64,000 bases of DNA from Bacteroidales bacterium (GCA_035353855.1 DAOQAK010000007.1:19971-83970), one strand, 5' to 3'. Shown: positions 43,256 to 52,816, counted from the first letter of the stretch. Translations and numbers: made by a program. Notes: a model not told the origin generated them from the letters alone.

Positions 43256-44389
43256 TTAATTTTTATGTTTAATAGTATACCCTATTCCCCACTCAATAAA
43301 ATCGGCCTTTGCAAAATGCGTTTTCAATGCAAGATGTGCAAAAAGTTTTTCATTAAAATTATATTCCAAACCAAAACGCGAATAAATCATTCCATCAGAT
43401 TTATCTTTTGCATACAAATAATAACCAATATGAGTAAGTAAACGTAAACGTGAAAAAACAAAATTATGTCCGGCGTATAAACCCGGTTTTAAAATTCCCA
43501 AATCATTTTTTAGTACTATATCTTTTCTTTTTAAAACACGTTTATCGCTGTAATCCATGTAAACATCAATACCTGCAGCTACTTCCCTTTTATATGAAAA
43601 TGATTTATAAAAATTAAACGACGTCATGAAAACACCGTAATAATCACCCAAAGCAGGATAAAGTTGTTTCATTCCTCCAGCAAAATAAATTCGCAACGAT
43701 ATTTTATTCTCAGAAATATTTTTCCATGAAGTATCAGGCAATATATTTGTTTTATCGGGAAAATAATAAGCAATACCAGCAAATACAGTAGGAATGTTTA
43801 TTCCCAGGTTTGGAGTTTTAAATGAACCATTTGAAAAATGAGTAATTCCAATGCCAGAAGTAAGTGAAATTTTTTTCTTCACCAACCATTTGCATTCATA
43901 AAACATATTAATTGCTGCATTCAGATGTGAACCTATCGCAATATTTTTATAATTATCGTTATAATTGAATGGTTTTGAAATGTAGCCAAGCCCAATTCCA
44001 AAACGATAATTCAGAAAAAAATTATTTTTATTATACAAATGAAAATTCAAATAAGGATAAGCAGCAACCGCTTTCCCCAATACTACCGGGTTTGCCAGAT
44101 CAGCATACCATATTGCTCCGCCTATTACCGGGTATTTAAAAAGACAATGCCATTTTTTTTCACCATGCGTTTGAAAATTGAAATTCAGTTCATATGCCGT
44201 GAAATGCCCGGTAGTTAGGTGTTGCATATTTTTATGATGCGGCATTATAAATCCATAATGCAATTTAAATTCGCTGAAATAACTGATGGAATCATGTACT
44301 GAAGCATTTCCTGCAAAAAATAAATTCACAAAAAATAAAATGAAAATTATTTTTTTACAAATCAACAAATATCTTCTAATGCTTTTCAA
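43256..44389 (-). CDS. PagL-like acyloxyacyl hydrolase (lipid A deacylase family)
   Basis: A 377-residue outer-membrane barrel protein with a signal peptide. The motif THFSNGSFKTPNLGIN (His184, Ser186, Asn187, Pro193, Asn194) corresponds to the HxSN...PN active-site segment of PagL-type 3-O-deacylases. Many aromatic strands and a C-terminal aromatic-containing strand fit a barrel. Probably trims an acyl chain from lipid A at the cell surface. It is longer than proteobacterial PagL, as is usual in Bacteroidota. Confidence 0.78.
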   Translation of the reverse strand: MKSIRRYLLICKKIIFILFFVNLFFAGNASVHDSISYFSEFKLHYGFIMPHHKNMQHLTTGHFTAYELNFNFQTHGEKKWHCLFKYPVIGGAIWYADLANPVVLGKAVAAYPYLNFHLYNKNNFFLNYRFGIGLGYISKPFNYNDNYKNIAIGSHLNAAINMFYECKWLVKKKISLTSGIGITHFSNGSFKTPNLGINIPTVFAGIAYYFPDKTNILPDTSWKNISENKISLRIYFAGGMKQLYPALGDYYGVFMTSFNFYKSFSYKREVAAGIDVYMDYSDKRVLKRKDIVLKNDLGILKPGLYAGHNFVFSRLRLLTHIGYYLYAKDKSDGMIYSRFGLEYNFNEKLFAHLALKTHFAKADFIEWGIGYTIKHKN

Positions 44390-44431
44390 ATTATTTCAAC
44401 AAGTTTAAGGAGTTACAAAAGTATAAAGTTT

Positions 44432-44439
44432 TACCTTTG
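44432..44439 (+). promoter_or_regulatory. -7 box of mazG
   Basis: TACCTTTG matches TAnnTTTG; the ATG at 44458 follows 18 bases later. Confidence 0.5.
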
Positions 44440-44457
44440 TAAAAACGAAAGAACCAG

Positions 44458-45231
44458 ATGAACGACAAAATAAAAGAATTTCAACGATTGCTCGAAATAA
44501 TGGATGAGCTTAGAGCACAATGCCCGTGGGATAAGAAACAAACTTTTGAATCGTTAAGGCATCTAACTATCGAAGAAACCTATGAACTTGCCGATGCTAT
44601 TGTAGAAAAAAACATTTCCGAAGTTAAAAAAGAACTAGGCGACCTGATGCTTCATATTGTCTTCTACGCCAAGATAGCTTCGGAAAACGGTGATTTTGAT
44701 ATAGCAGATGTTTTAAAAGGAATTAATGAAAAACTGATTAAACGACATCCACATATTTACAGCAATGTTAAAGTTGAAAACGATACGGATGTAAAAAATA
44801 ACTGGGAAAAAATAAAATTACAGGAAGGACATAAATCAGTTTTAGGAGGTGTTCCTGTATCGCTTCCGGCAATGGTAAAAGCATACCGTATTCAGGATAA
44901 AGTAAGAGGCGTAGGATTTGACTGGGAAAAGCCCGAACAGGTGTGGGAAAAAGTTCTTGAAGAATTAAACGAATTGAAACATGAAGTGGAAACAGGCGCC
45001 TCCCCTGATAAAATTGAAGATGAATTTGGTGATTTATTTTTTGCTTTGATAAATTATTCCCGATTTGTTGATGTAAATCCAGAAACTGCTTTGGAAAGAA
45101 CCAATAAAAAATTTATTCAACGTTTTCAATACCTTGAAGAAAACGCCAGAAAAATTGGACGTTCGCTTCATGATATGACGCTGGCAGAAATGGATGTTTA
45201 CTGGAATGAAGCAAAAATAAAATTCAAATAA
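44458..45231 (+). CDS. mazG: MazG, nucleoside triphosphate pyrophosphohydrolase
   Basis: House-cleaning all-alpha NTP-PPase. The 257-residue protein has both MazG repeats: the first with EETYELADAI and the EXXD-type ELGDLMLHIVFYAKIA, the second with ELNELKHEVETG and EFGDLFFALINYSRF. CPWDKKQT at the N-terminus is a family hallmark. Full length and intact. Confidence 0.95.
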   Translation: MNDKIKEFQRLLEIMDELRAQCPWDKKQTFESLRHLTIEETYELADAIVEKNISEVKKELGDLMLHIVFYAKIASENGDFDIADVLKGINEKLIKRHPHIYSNVKVENDTDVKNNWEKIKLQEGHKSVLGGVPVSLPAMVKAYRIQDKVRGVGFDWEKPEQVWEKVLEELNELKHEVETGASPDKIEDEFGDLFFALINYSRFVDVNPETALERTNKKFIQRFQYLEENARKIGRSLHDMTLAEMDVYWNEAKIKFK

Positions 45232-45285
45232 CCTTTTAAGTTTTGATTTATTTTTTCATAAAACTCTTTCTAATCTGAAATTTTT

Positions 45286-45293
45286 TAATTTTG
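45286..45293 (+). promoter_or_regulatory. -7 box of the PD40 protein gene
   Basis: TAATTTTG matches TAnnTTTG; the ATG at 45315 follows 21 bases later. Confidence 0.5.
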
Positions 45294-45314
45294 TTTGCAT
45301 CCTAATTCTTATTA

Positions 45315-46694
45315 ATGAAAAAAATATTCCTTATCATAGTTGGAATAATATTTTTTTTATCCGCTGCAAATGCCGGCAATTCGTGGCCTATATATAATTT
45401 TATACAAAGCATTAATAACAATTATACAAATTCCGGCCCTGTTGATGATAAAGATTTCAAACTGATGTATCTCGATGCACAGGACCTCTTCAACTATGAA
45501 TATTACGATGATGCCTTGATGATTTTTAAAAGGCTTCTGGCGCAAGACCAAGATAATTGCAACCTGAACTTTTATGTTGGTGTTTGTATTCTGAAAACTA
45601 CCAAACAACGTACTCTCGCCGAAAAATATCTTGAGAAAGCCGTTAAGAAAACAGATGTTGCTTATAGCTACAATTACAAAGAAACAGCAGCACCTGTTTT
45701 TGCATTTTTTTATCTCGGTCAGGTATATCATCTGGAAGGCAAGTATGATGAGGCTTTGAAGTGTTATGAGAAATTCAAGACATTTCTTACAAACAAAAAT
45801 AAAGACGGGCAATTTTTAAGTGATGTAGAAAGTTCCATTTCCATTACCATCAATGCATTAAAACTTTCGGCCATACCAATTAAAATAAAAATTGAACCGG
45901 TAAAAGCAGTCAACTCCCCATCGAGTGAGTTGACCCCGGTGCTTTCGACAGATGGAAAAACATTATATTTTTCATCAAAGCGGAAAGGCGCAATGGGCGG
46001 ACAAAAGAACAACCTGGGCGAATTTTTAGATGACATTTATTATACTACTTTAAAAAATAATACTTGGCAAAAGCCAAAAAAAATGGGCTCGAAAATAAAT
46101 TCTACCGGAAGTGATATCATGAACAGTATCACTCCTGACGGCAAGCAGTTATTGTTTTCGAGGCAAGTACGTGGCACTTACGATATTTTCTTTTGTAATC
46201 TTGGAAAGAAAAATAAATGGTCAACACCGGATAAACTGGGCCCCAACATAAACACCAAATCAAATGAAGCATTTGCTTTTATCACACCTGATGGGAACAC
46301 CATGCTTTTTGCAAGCGACAAAGAAGGAGGATATGGGGGTTACGATATTTATATGGCCGAAAAAACAGCAACTGGCGAATGGGGCCATCCTTTTAATTTA
46401 GGACCAGAAATAAATTCTGATAAAAATGAAATTTGCCCTTTGCTCCTACCCGACGGCACATTATATTTTAGTTCGAACGGACATGAAACCATGGGTGGTT
46501 ATGATATTTTTGAGACAGTTATCTCGGAAGATGGGTTATGGGCAAAGCCAGAGAACATGGGCTATCCGCTGAATACAGCAAGCGACGATTATAATTTTAC
46601 CTTCACAACTCCCGATGGAAAAAAAGGAATGTATACTTCTGCAAAGACTGGTGGATATGGAGAAACCGATATATATACTTTTACGTTTGAATAA
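45315..46694 (+). CDS. Exported TPR-PD40 beta-propeller protein
   Basis: A 459-residue protein with a signal peptide (about 20 residues). TPR-like helices follow at about 45-160, then WD40-like PD40 repeats, each with a TxDGKTLYFSS-type strand: LSTDGKTLYFSSKRKGAMGG, TPDGKQLLFSR, TPDGNTMLFASDKEGGYGG, LPDGTLYFSSNG. Related proteins in Bacteroidota usually end in an OmpA domain, sometimes linked to gliding or type IX secretion; here the OmpA domain is absent. Function unknown. Confidence 0.82.
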   Translation: MKKIFLIIVGIIFFLSAANAGNSWPIYNFIQSINNNYTNSGPVDDKDFKLMYLDAQDLFNYEYYDDALMIFKRLLAQDQDNCNLNFYVGVCILKTTKQRTLAEKYLEKAVKKTDVAYSYNYKETAAPVFAFFYLGQVYHLEGKYDEALKCYEKFKTFLTNKNKDGQFLSDVESSISITINALKLSAIPIKIKIEPVKAVNSPSSELTPVLSTDGKTLYFSSKRKGAMGGQKNNLGEFLDDIYYTTLKNNTWQKPKKMGSKINSTGSDIMNSITPDGKQLLFSRQVRGTYDIFFCNLGKKNKWSTPDKLGPNINTKSNEAFAFITPDGNTMLFASDKEGGYGGYDIYMAEKTATGEWGHPFNLGPEINSDKNEICPLLLPDGTLYFSSNGHETMGGYDIFETVISEDGLWAKPENMGYPLNTASDDYNFTFTTPDGKKGMYTSAKTGGYGETDIYTFTFE

Positions 46695-46710
46695 AATCAT
46701 AAATAATAAA

Positions 46711-46742
46711 AGCCTCAAAATTCCATTCATTTGAGGCTTTAT
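46711..46742. terminator. Bidirectional terminator between convergent genes
   Basis: AAAGCCTCAAA pairs perfectly with TTTGAGGCTTT. T-rich sequence follows on both strands, better on the minus strand. Serves the PD40 gene and the peroxiredoxin gene. Confidence 0.82.
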
Positions 46743-46803
46743 ATCTCAATCACAAATACCTAATCCGAAGATTTGGTATTGAAACTTTGAATTATAAGCT
46801 AAA

Positions 46804-47436
46804 TTATTTCCTTGCCAAATACTCCGAAACACCTTCGTGAGTAGCTTTCATGGCTTTGTCTCCTTTATGCCAGTTAGCTGGACAAACCTCTCCGTTCTCT
46901 TCAAAAAATTGTAACGCATCAACCATACGCAATGCTTCGTCAACGCTACGCCCTAAAGGAAGGTCGTTCACAACCTGGTGCCGAACGATCCCCTGCTTGT
47001 CAATTAAAAATAATCCGCGATAAGCAACAGGAGCACCATTAAATACGGCCTCTGCATTTTCATTGAAATCATATTGTCCGGCAAGAACATCATAGTTTTG
47101 TGAAATAGTTTTTGTTAAGTCGGATACCAATGGAAACTTCACGCCTTTAATTCCACCATCTTTCCTTTCGGTATTCAGCCATGCCCAATGCGAAAACTTG
47201 GAATCTATTGAACAACCTATAACTGCAACATTCCGCTTTTCAAATTCTGCAATTGCATCCTGGAAAGCAATGATTTCAGTAGGGCACACAAAAGTAAAAT
47301 CGAGCGGATAAAAGAAAAACACTACATGTTTCTTTCCTATAAATTGTTCGAGAGAAAAATTCTCAACGAACTCGCCACCGTTTATTACTGCTTCTGCATG
47401 AAATATTGGGGCTTTTTTACCTATTAATACTGACAT
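46804..47436 (-). CDS. 2-Cys peroxiredoxin (AhpC/Prx1 type)
   Basis: Thiol peroxidase of 210 residues. Peroxidatic Cys51 lies in FVCPTE and resolving Cys185 in EVCPANW, the typical 2-Cys pattern. The YPLDFTFVCP and GVAYRGLFLIDKQG-like segments are standard. No reductase partner (AhpF) is adjacent. Good evidence that the organism must cope with peroxide despite an anaerobic-looking gene set. Confidence 0.94.
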   Translation of the reverse strand: MSVLIGKKAPIFHAEAVINGGEFVENFSLEQFIGKKHVVFFFYPLDFTFVCPTEIIAFQDAIAEFEKRNVAVIGCSIDSKFSHWAWLNTERKDGGIKGVKFPLVSDLTKTISQNYDVLAGQYDFNENAEAVFNGAPVAYRGLFLIDKQGIVRHQVVNDLPLGRSVDEALRMVDALQFFEENGEVCPANWHKGDKAMKATHEGVSEYLARK

Positions 47437-47453
47437 AAGATTTGAGATTTGAG

Positions 47454-47467
47454 TCCGCCACGGCGGA
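47454..47467. repeat. GC-rich palindrome
   Basis: TCCGCC-AC-GGCGGA, a perfect palindrome in an otherwise AT-rich spacer, flanked by GATTTGAGATTTGAG-like direct words. A similar GC-rich palindrome CTCCGC-CGCA-GCGGAG lies at 55611-55626. Confidence 0.6.
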
Positions 47468-47549
47468 TTAGATTTATGATTTATAAATTTTACAAAATAA
47501 AATTACACTAAAATTAAACTTTATGTAAAAAGAATTTTATTAAAAACTT

Positions 47550-48293
47550 TTAACACAAACTTAGCAATGAAATTCCTGCACCAATAATAATGGCAATAAA
47601 TTTATATAAATTAAATCCGTGTTGTTCTTCTGATTCAAATAATATGGTAGTTGAAATGTGAAGAAAAATCCCAACAACAATTGCAAGTATGATATTAAAA
47701 AAATGCGACATGTTTTCGGCAAAGCTTTCACCTAAATAAAAACTTGTAAGTGTACCCATAGGAGCTGATAATGCAAAAATCATCAATAAAATTACAGCTG
47801 TACTTTTTTTAAGACCCGTATGTAAAAGCAAACTCACAAGCACAATAGACATAGGAATATTATGAATAATGATTCCTGATAATAGTGTATTTTTAATTTC
47901 GGTATTTTGAAAATTACTTGTTAAAGGCATTCCTTCAAGAAATGAATGAATGCAAATACCAATCATGATTGCTAAAAAACTAACATGTTCATTTTTTTTA
48001 CGACAAGGTTCGTTAAGTTTTTCATGATGACTATGATGACCATGCTCCACACCTTTGGTAAGAAAATCGAGCAATAACTGGATAAAAAATCCCAGCATGA
48101 TAAATAATCCTATCTGCTGTGATTCGGAAGAATAAATTTCGGGAATAAGTTCAGTAAAGGTTAGGGTTAACAGGAAAGCCCCACCAAATGCAAGAATCAA
48201 CTTTAAAGTTTTTTCACCAGTTTTAAAAAAAAATACAGAGATTCCGCTTAAAACAACCGGGAAAAATAATGCTATGAAAACAAACAGTGACAT
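47550..48293 (-). CDS. ZIP-family metal transporter
   Basis: A 247-residue protein with about eight hydrophobic segments and a His-rich cytoplasmic loop (EHGHHSHHEK) between segments 3 and 4. The metal-site motif IHSFLEG (H-x3-E-G) in helix 4 and HNIPMS in helix 5 identify ZIP/SLC39. Likely zinc or iron uptake; substrate not determinable from sequence. Confidence 0.9.
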   Translation of the reverse strand: MSLFVFIALFFPVVLSGISVFFFKTGEKTLKLILAFGGAFLLTLTFTELIPEIYSSESQQIGLFIMLGFFIQLLLDFLTKGVEHGHHSHHEKLNEPCRKKNEHVSFLAIMIGICIHSFLEGMPLTSNFQNTEIKNTLLSGIIIHNIPMSIVLVSLLLHTGLKKSTAVILLMIFALSAPMGTLTSFYLGESFAENMSHFFNIILAIVVGIFLHISTTILFESEEQHGFNLYKFIAIIIGAGISLLSLC

Positions 48294-48355
48294 TTTATTA
48301 GTTATCAGTTAATAAGCAAAAAAGTATAAGTTTATTATTGTTTTTTTATTCTTTT

Positions 48356-49651
48356 TTAATTTGCCATAAAGTTTACATTCTTTTTATTAAGCCCTACTTT
48401 ATGACCTTTGTAAGCATAATACAAAATAAATAAGTAGCAAGGTAATAAAATTAAATAAGCCTGTTGTGAACCAATAGAACTGATATCAACCAGCCTTCCG
48501 TATAGCAATGGGATTGTTGCTCCACCAGCAATACCCATGATCAGAATTGCCGAACCGGATTTGGTGAATTTACCCAATCCGTTTATTGCAAGCGGCCATA
48601 TAGCCGGCCACATTATTGCATTAGCGAAACCTAAAGCAGCAATAAATAAAACCGATGTAAACCCGTTTGTATAAACAGCTAGTAAAGAAAAAATCAAAGC
48701 TAATATTGCAGATATTCCTAAAGCTTTACCTTGATTAATATATTTAGGAATTAAAATTATTCCCAGGATATATCCAATCACCATACCGAATAATGGCATT
48801 AACGGATACAGTCTTGCATTGTCCATTAAAACACCTTGTGATTTTCCGTAAAGTGTAATTGTATCAATTGAAATAACTTCCGCTCCAACATATAAAAATA
48901 TTGCAACGAATCCAAGAAGCAAATGAGGGAAATTTAATATACTTGTTTTCTCTTCTTGAGCATCGTTATTACCATTTTCGGCACTGATATCAATATCAGG
49001 TATAGGTGATAATTTAATGAAAAAAGCAAGAATTAAAAGTAAAGCTGCAATTATTATATAAGGAAAAATAACCCGTTCTGCTAAGTTACTAAGAAGGATT
49101 TCTTTTTCAGTTGGTATTACTGTTAAATTAAGCTGGGTTTCTATCGCTTCAAAGTTTTTTAATACAATAGCGCTAAGAACAAGTGGGCCCATAAAACCTG
49201 CAATTTTATTACATATTCCCATGATGCTTATTCTTTTTGCAGCACTTTCAATAGGACCAAGAATGGTTACGTAAGGATTAACCGCTGTTTGAAGAATGCA
49301 TAACCCGGTTCCCTGGATAAATAACCCGGAAATAAATAAACCATATGTCCGTGTAATTGCAGCAGGAATAAACATCAATGAACCAATAGCCATAATTATA
49401 AGTCCAAATGACATTCCTCCTTTAAACCCTGTTTTTTTTAACACCCATGATGATGGCAATGCCATTACAAAATATGAAATATAAAAAGCCAATGTAACAA
49501 AATACGCCTGGGTATTATTAAGTTCGCAGGATGTTTTAAGAAAAGGAATTAATGTGCTATTCAGCCAAGTTATAAAACCAAAAACGAAATATAAAATTCC
49601 TATTATAAAAATGGAAATTACATAATCTTTGCGTGAATTTAATTTAGTCAT
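48356..49651 (-). CDS. FucP-family sugar:H+ symporter (MFS)
   Basis: A 431-residue MFS protein with about 12 membrane segments. The N-terminal FGFITWLNSTLIPFLKTSCEL and the SSWVLKKTGFKGG loop match the FucP/glucose-galactose transporter group, as does GLCILQTAVNPYVTILGP. Probable hexose or fucose importer. A single gene; no sugar-metabolism genes adjoin it. Confidence 0.88.
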   Translation of the reverse strand: MTKLNSRKDYVISIFIIGILYFVFGFITWLNSTLIPFLKTSCELNNTQAYFVTLAFYISYFVMALPSSWVLKKTGFKGGMSFGLIIMAIGSLMFIPAAITRTYGLFISGLFIQGTGLCILQTAVNPYVTILGPIESAAKRISIMGICNKIAGFMGPLVLSAIVLKNFEAIETQLNLTVIPTEKEILLSNLAERVIFPYIIIAALLLILAFFIKLSPIPDIDISAENGNNDAQEEKTSILNFPHLLLGFVAIFLYVGAEVISIDTITLYGKSQGVLMDNARLYPLMPLFGMVIGYILGIILIPKYINQGKALGISAILALIFSLLAVYTNGFTSVLFIAALGFANAIMWPAIWPLAINGLGKFTKSGSAILIMGIAGGATIPLLYGRLVDISSIGSQQAYLILLPCYLFILYYAYKGHKVGLNKKNVNFMAN

Positions 49652-49734
49652 TAATAAATATTTTATTTGTTTATCGACAAAGATAATGTTTCCGATTATT
49701 ATGAAAAGATTATTACGATAAAAAAATAAAAAGA

Positions 49735-50439
49735 TTACTCAACAACCAGTTTAAATCCTGTTCCATGAACATTGATTATTGATACACTAGGGTCATCTTT
49801 GAGATATTTCCGAAGTTTTGTGATGAACACATCCATGCTGCGCCCGATAAAATAGTCATCATCGCCCCATACTGTTTTCAATGCTACTTCGCGGGTAAGC
49901 AATTGATTTCTATTTTGACAAAGTACTTTTAAAAGTTCCGATTCTTTACGTGTAAGGTGTTGTTCGCTGTTATCCGACAATAATAACATATTGATACTAT
50001 CAAAAGTAAAAACACCTAACTTAAAAACGGTTTCAGAAGAATTTGTTTTTTCCTGTTTTTCAATAGAAGTACGTTTTAAAATAGCTTTGATTCTATAACT
50101 AAGTTCTTCTGTACTGAATGGCTTGGTAATATAATCATCACAACCTATCTGGAAACCTTTAATACGATCTTCTTTAAAAGATTTTGCTGTAAGAAAAATA
50201 ATTGGAACCTGTGTATCCGATTTGCGAACATCAACAGCCAGGGAGAACCCATCTTTGCGAGGCATCATCACATCAAAAATGCATAAATCAAAGCCTCCTT
50301 TGCGAAATGCCGACAATCCTTCTTCTCCATTACTGCAAGTAACAACGTCATATCCTAGCATTTCAAGAAAATCCTGTAAAACAAGATTTAGGTTAGGATC
50401 ATCTTCAACAAGAAGAATTTTAATTTTATCTTTTTTCAT
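49735..50439 (-). CDS. RprY-like OmpR/PhoB-family response regulator
   Basis: A 234-residue two-domain regulator. The receiver domain has Asp13/Asp14, the phospho-acceptor Asp56 (CIFDVMMP), a TAK motif and the conserved KPF lysine. The C-terminal winged helix ends in SIINVHGTGFKLV. It follows the kinase gene by 12 bases, and the pair resembles Bacteroides RprXY. Target genes unknown; the divergent Cys-rich protein gene is a candidate by position. Confidence 0.92.
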   Translation of the reverse strand: MKKDKIKILLVEDDPNLNLVLQDFLEMLGYDVVTCSNGEEGLSAFRKGGFDLCIFDVMMPRKDGFSLAVDVRKSDTQVPIIFLTAKSFKEDRIKGFQIGCDDYITKPFSTEELSYRIKAILKRTSIEKQEKTNSSETVFKLGVFTFDSINMLLLSDNSEQHLTRKESELLKVLCQNRNQLLTREVALKTVWGDDDYFIGRSMDVFITKLRKYLKDDPSVSIINVHGTGFKLVVE

Positions 50440-50451
50440 TTCTTTTACGTT

Positions 50452-51741
50452 TTAACTGAATGGAAAAAATAATTCGAAACGTGTATATTTTTTTTGCTCG
50501 CTGTGAATATCAATTCTCCCACTGTGAGCGTCTACTATGGTTTTGACATAATATAAACCCAGTCCGAAACCTTTTACATCATGAATATTTCCGGTATGTA
50601 CCCTATAAAATTTTTTAAAAATATGTTTCTGATTCTCGCTGCTAATTCCAATCCCTTTATCCTCAACTGATATTTTAATTCCATTATTTACATTCCATGT
50701 TTTTACAGTTATTTCAGGGGTTTCCTGGGAAAACTTATTTGCATTATCGAGTAAATTTATAATAATATTTAAAAAATGAACAGGATCGGCATTAATTTTA
50801 AAATGGGTAGCATCGAGTGATAATTTAATTTCACCGTTTCTTTGCTTAACAATAATGTCAATGCTTTCAACAGCTTCCCCGATAATTTCATGAATATCAA
50901 TCTCTCTTTTCTTTAATTTTAATACCCCTTTATCAAGAACAGCAATCTGAAGCACCTGCTCAACCTGGTTCTTTAGCCTGCTATTCTCATCATAAATCAC
51001 ATTAGCATATTTCATTGTTTTTTCAGGTGATTCATTAACACCGGGTTTCAGTAACATTTCGCTTGCGAGTGAAATTGTAGCAATTGGGGTTTTAAATTCA
51101 TGTGTCATGTTATTTACAAAATCCGTTTTCATTTCCGATAATTTTTTCTGTCGCAATAAATTTATTATCACATATGAAAAGCTTATAATCACTATCAACA
51201 GAAATACAACAGATAATACCAGCCACCATAACATGTTATGAAAAATATGTTCTTCTTCACCAGGAATAAAAATACCCAGCATATAACAATTCTGTTTCAC
51301 TAAACATGATAAAGTTGTGTAATGTGAAGATGATATAATTTCATTTTCATAATTTTTATAATCTCCCATTAAAAAAACATTTTCCGGTTTTTTATAAATA
51401 CCATATTTAAAATGATGACAGATATGTAAATTTTCAAACTCTTCTTTTATAACAGAATCCAGCCTTTGAGGTTCAATCAGAAAAATAATATCATTGCTGT
51501 ATCCGCAGCCCGGATTACATAAAGCATCTGATTTAGTTGTATCGCCTTTTTCTGAAACCAATTGATTTATTACACTTTTCATCGCAATGCTTACACGATG
51601 ATCGAGCTGTTGTTCCTGCATTCTCCATGCATTCTTCACCCAGAACAATTGCATAGCAACAATTCCGGCAAGCGAAATACTTGTAATTATAACAATTAAT
51701 ATAATGGAATGTTTTTTCAAAAAATTTTTTATTATTTTCAA
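50452..51741 (-). CDS. RprX-like sensor histidine kinase
   Basis: A 429-residue kinase with two membrane helices (about 12-32 and 172-195) bracketing a periplasmic sensor of about 140 residues that contains five cysteines. There is no clear HAMP domain. The H-box is MTHEFKTPIA with phospho-His214. N (NLLDNANKF), G1 (VEDKGIGIS) and G2 (GFGLGLYYVK) boxes are intact. First gene of the kinase-regulator operon. The cysteines could sense redox or metals; this is inference. Confidence 0.92.
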   Translation of the reverse strand: MKIIKNFLKKHSIILIVIITSISLAGIVAMQLFWVKNAWRMQEQQLDHRVSIAMKSVINQLVSEKGDTTKSDALCNPGCGYSNDIIFLIEPQRLDSVIKEEFENLHICHHFKYGIYKKPENVFLMGDYKNYENEIISSSHYTTLSCLVKQNCYMLGIFIPGEEEHIFHNMLWWLVLSVVFLLIVIISFSYVIINLLRQKKLSEMKTDFVNNMTHEFKTPIATISLASEMLLKPGVNESPEKTMKYANVIYDENSRLKNQVEQVLQIAVLDKGVLKLKKREIDIHEIIGEAVESIDIIVKQRNGEIKLSLDATHFKINADPVHFLNIIINLLDNANKFSQETPEITVKTWNVNNGIKISVEDKGIGISSENQKHIFKKFYRVHTGNIHDVKGFGLGLYYVKTIVDAHSGRIDIHSEQKKYTRFELFFPFS

Positions 51742-51834
51742 AAATACTCTTTTTTTAATGCTTTAAAAAATTAATTAACATCTCATTAACAGAATTTAAC
51801 AGCTTTTTAAGCTATACTTTATTAAAAAATTTAT

Positions 51835-51842
51835 TACATTTG
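51835..51842 (+). promoter_or_regulatory. -7 box of the Cys-rich exported protein gene
   Basis: TACATTTG matches TAnnTTTG. The expected 5' leader is about 40 bases to the ATG at 51891. The box lies in the divergent region shared with the histidine kinase operon. Confidence 0.6.
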
Positions 51843-51890
51843 TTTCATCAAAAAAAATTAAAAATAATTATACATTTAAAATACATTTTT

Positions 51891-52292
51891 ATGAAAAAAC
51901 TTTTTGTATTAACAATTGCTTTTACATCTTTCTTATTTCTTGCTTCAACAATAAGTGTAAAAGCACAATCGGGATCAACAGAAACTAAGTCAACTACTGT
52001 TACTACCAAAGATAACAGTAAAACTGCCACCGGTACTACTACTACAGCTCCGTGTTGTAAAAAATCAACTTTTGGTTGTAATAAAGGAACAACACCATGT
52101 GCTGAACACAAAACCGGTACAAGTTGCGAAAAGAAATGTGCTTCTACATCGAATACCAACGAAAAAACCAGCACTACCAGTGGAAATGCAGCTAGTCCAA
52201 AATTATCAACTTCTCATACTACAAAAGCATGCTGTGCAAAAAATGTTTCTAAAACAAAAGAAACTAAATCAGAAACTCCAAAGAAAGATTAA
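51891..52292 (+). CDS. Small exported Cys- and Thr-rich protein
   Basis: A 133-residue protein with a signal peptide (cleavage probably after VKAQ, about residue 26). The mature part is Thr/Ser/Lys-rich with eight cysteines at 55, 56, 63, 70, 79, 83, 114 and 115, including two CC pairs. No known domain is recognised. It is divergent from the RprXY-like operon and has its own promoter and a strong terminator. A metal-binding or disulfide-rich periplasmic role is possible. The ATG at 51891 is chosen because the upstream extension lacks a signal peptide and overlaps the promoter. Confidence 0.75.
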   Translation: MKKLFVLTIAFTSFLFLASTISVKAQSGSTETKSTTVTTKDNSKTATGTTTTAPCCKKSTFGCNKGTTPCAEHKTGTSCEKKCASTSNTNEKTSTTSGNAASPKLSTSHTTKACCAKNVSKTKETKSETPKKD

Positions 52293-52310
52293 TCAAACTA
52301 TTATATAACT

Positions 52311-52342
52311 AAAAACCTTCTGAAGTTCAGAAGGTTTTTTTA
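52311..52342 (+). terminator. Terminator of the Cys-rich protein gene
   Basis: AAAAACCTTCTGAA pairs with TTCAGAAGGTTTTT around a single G (effective loop of a few bases), followed by T. Confidence 0.88.
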
Positions 52343-52429
52343 TTTTTGTTCAAATTAAACCCAATCCCCTTACCCTCTCTACAAGTTGTAATGGAGTAAA
52401 GGATAATATTAAGATAAAAAAATTTAATT

Positions 52430-52816
52430 ATGGAATTCAATATACCTGTAGGAAATAAAAATAAACTTGAAATGACAGTGCAGGAAAAAGATACTGCTGC
52501 ACGTTATGGTTCCGGACTGATAGAAGTCTTTGCAACACCTGCAATGGTGGGCTTTATGGAAGGTACCGCACAAACAGGTGTTCAGCCTTTTCTTCCCGAA
52601 GGCTATATAACACTAGGTATTGAAATAAATGTAAAACATTTAAAAGCTACACCTGTTGGTATGAAAGTTTTTTGCGAAAGCCAGCTCACCGCTGTTGACG
52701 GCAAAAAGCTGATGTTTGAAATTAAAGCATGGGACGAAAAAGGCGAAATAGGCACTGCCACTCATACCCGATACATTGTTGAAGCGAAAAAATTTATGGA
52801 GAAATTAAATAGCTGA
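52430..52816 (+). CDS. Hotdog-fold thioesterase, FlK (fluoroacetyl-CoA thioesterase)-like
   Basis: A 128-residue hotdog protein. Thr36, Glu44 and His70 occupy the same spacing as the catalytic Thr42, Glu50 and His76 that I recall for FlK, a constant offset of six. The segments are ATPAMVGFMEGTAQ and EINVKHLKATPVGM. The physiological substrate in Bacteroidota is unlikely to be fluoroacetyl-CoA; a general acyl-CoA house-keeping role is more probable. Monocistronic. Confidence 0.85.
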   Translation: MEFNIPVGNKNKLEMTVQEKDTAARYGSGLIEVFATPAMVGFMEGTAQTGVQPFLPEGYITLGIEINVKHLKATPVGMKVFCESQLTAVDGKKLMFEIKAWDEKGEIGTATHTRYIVEAKKFMEKLNS

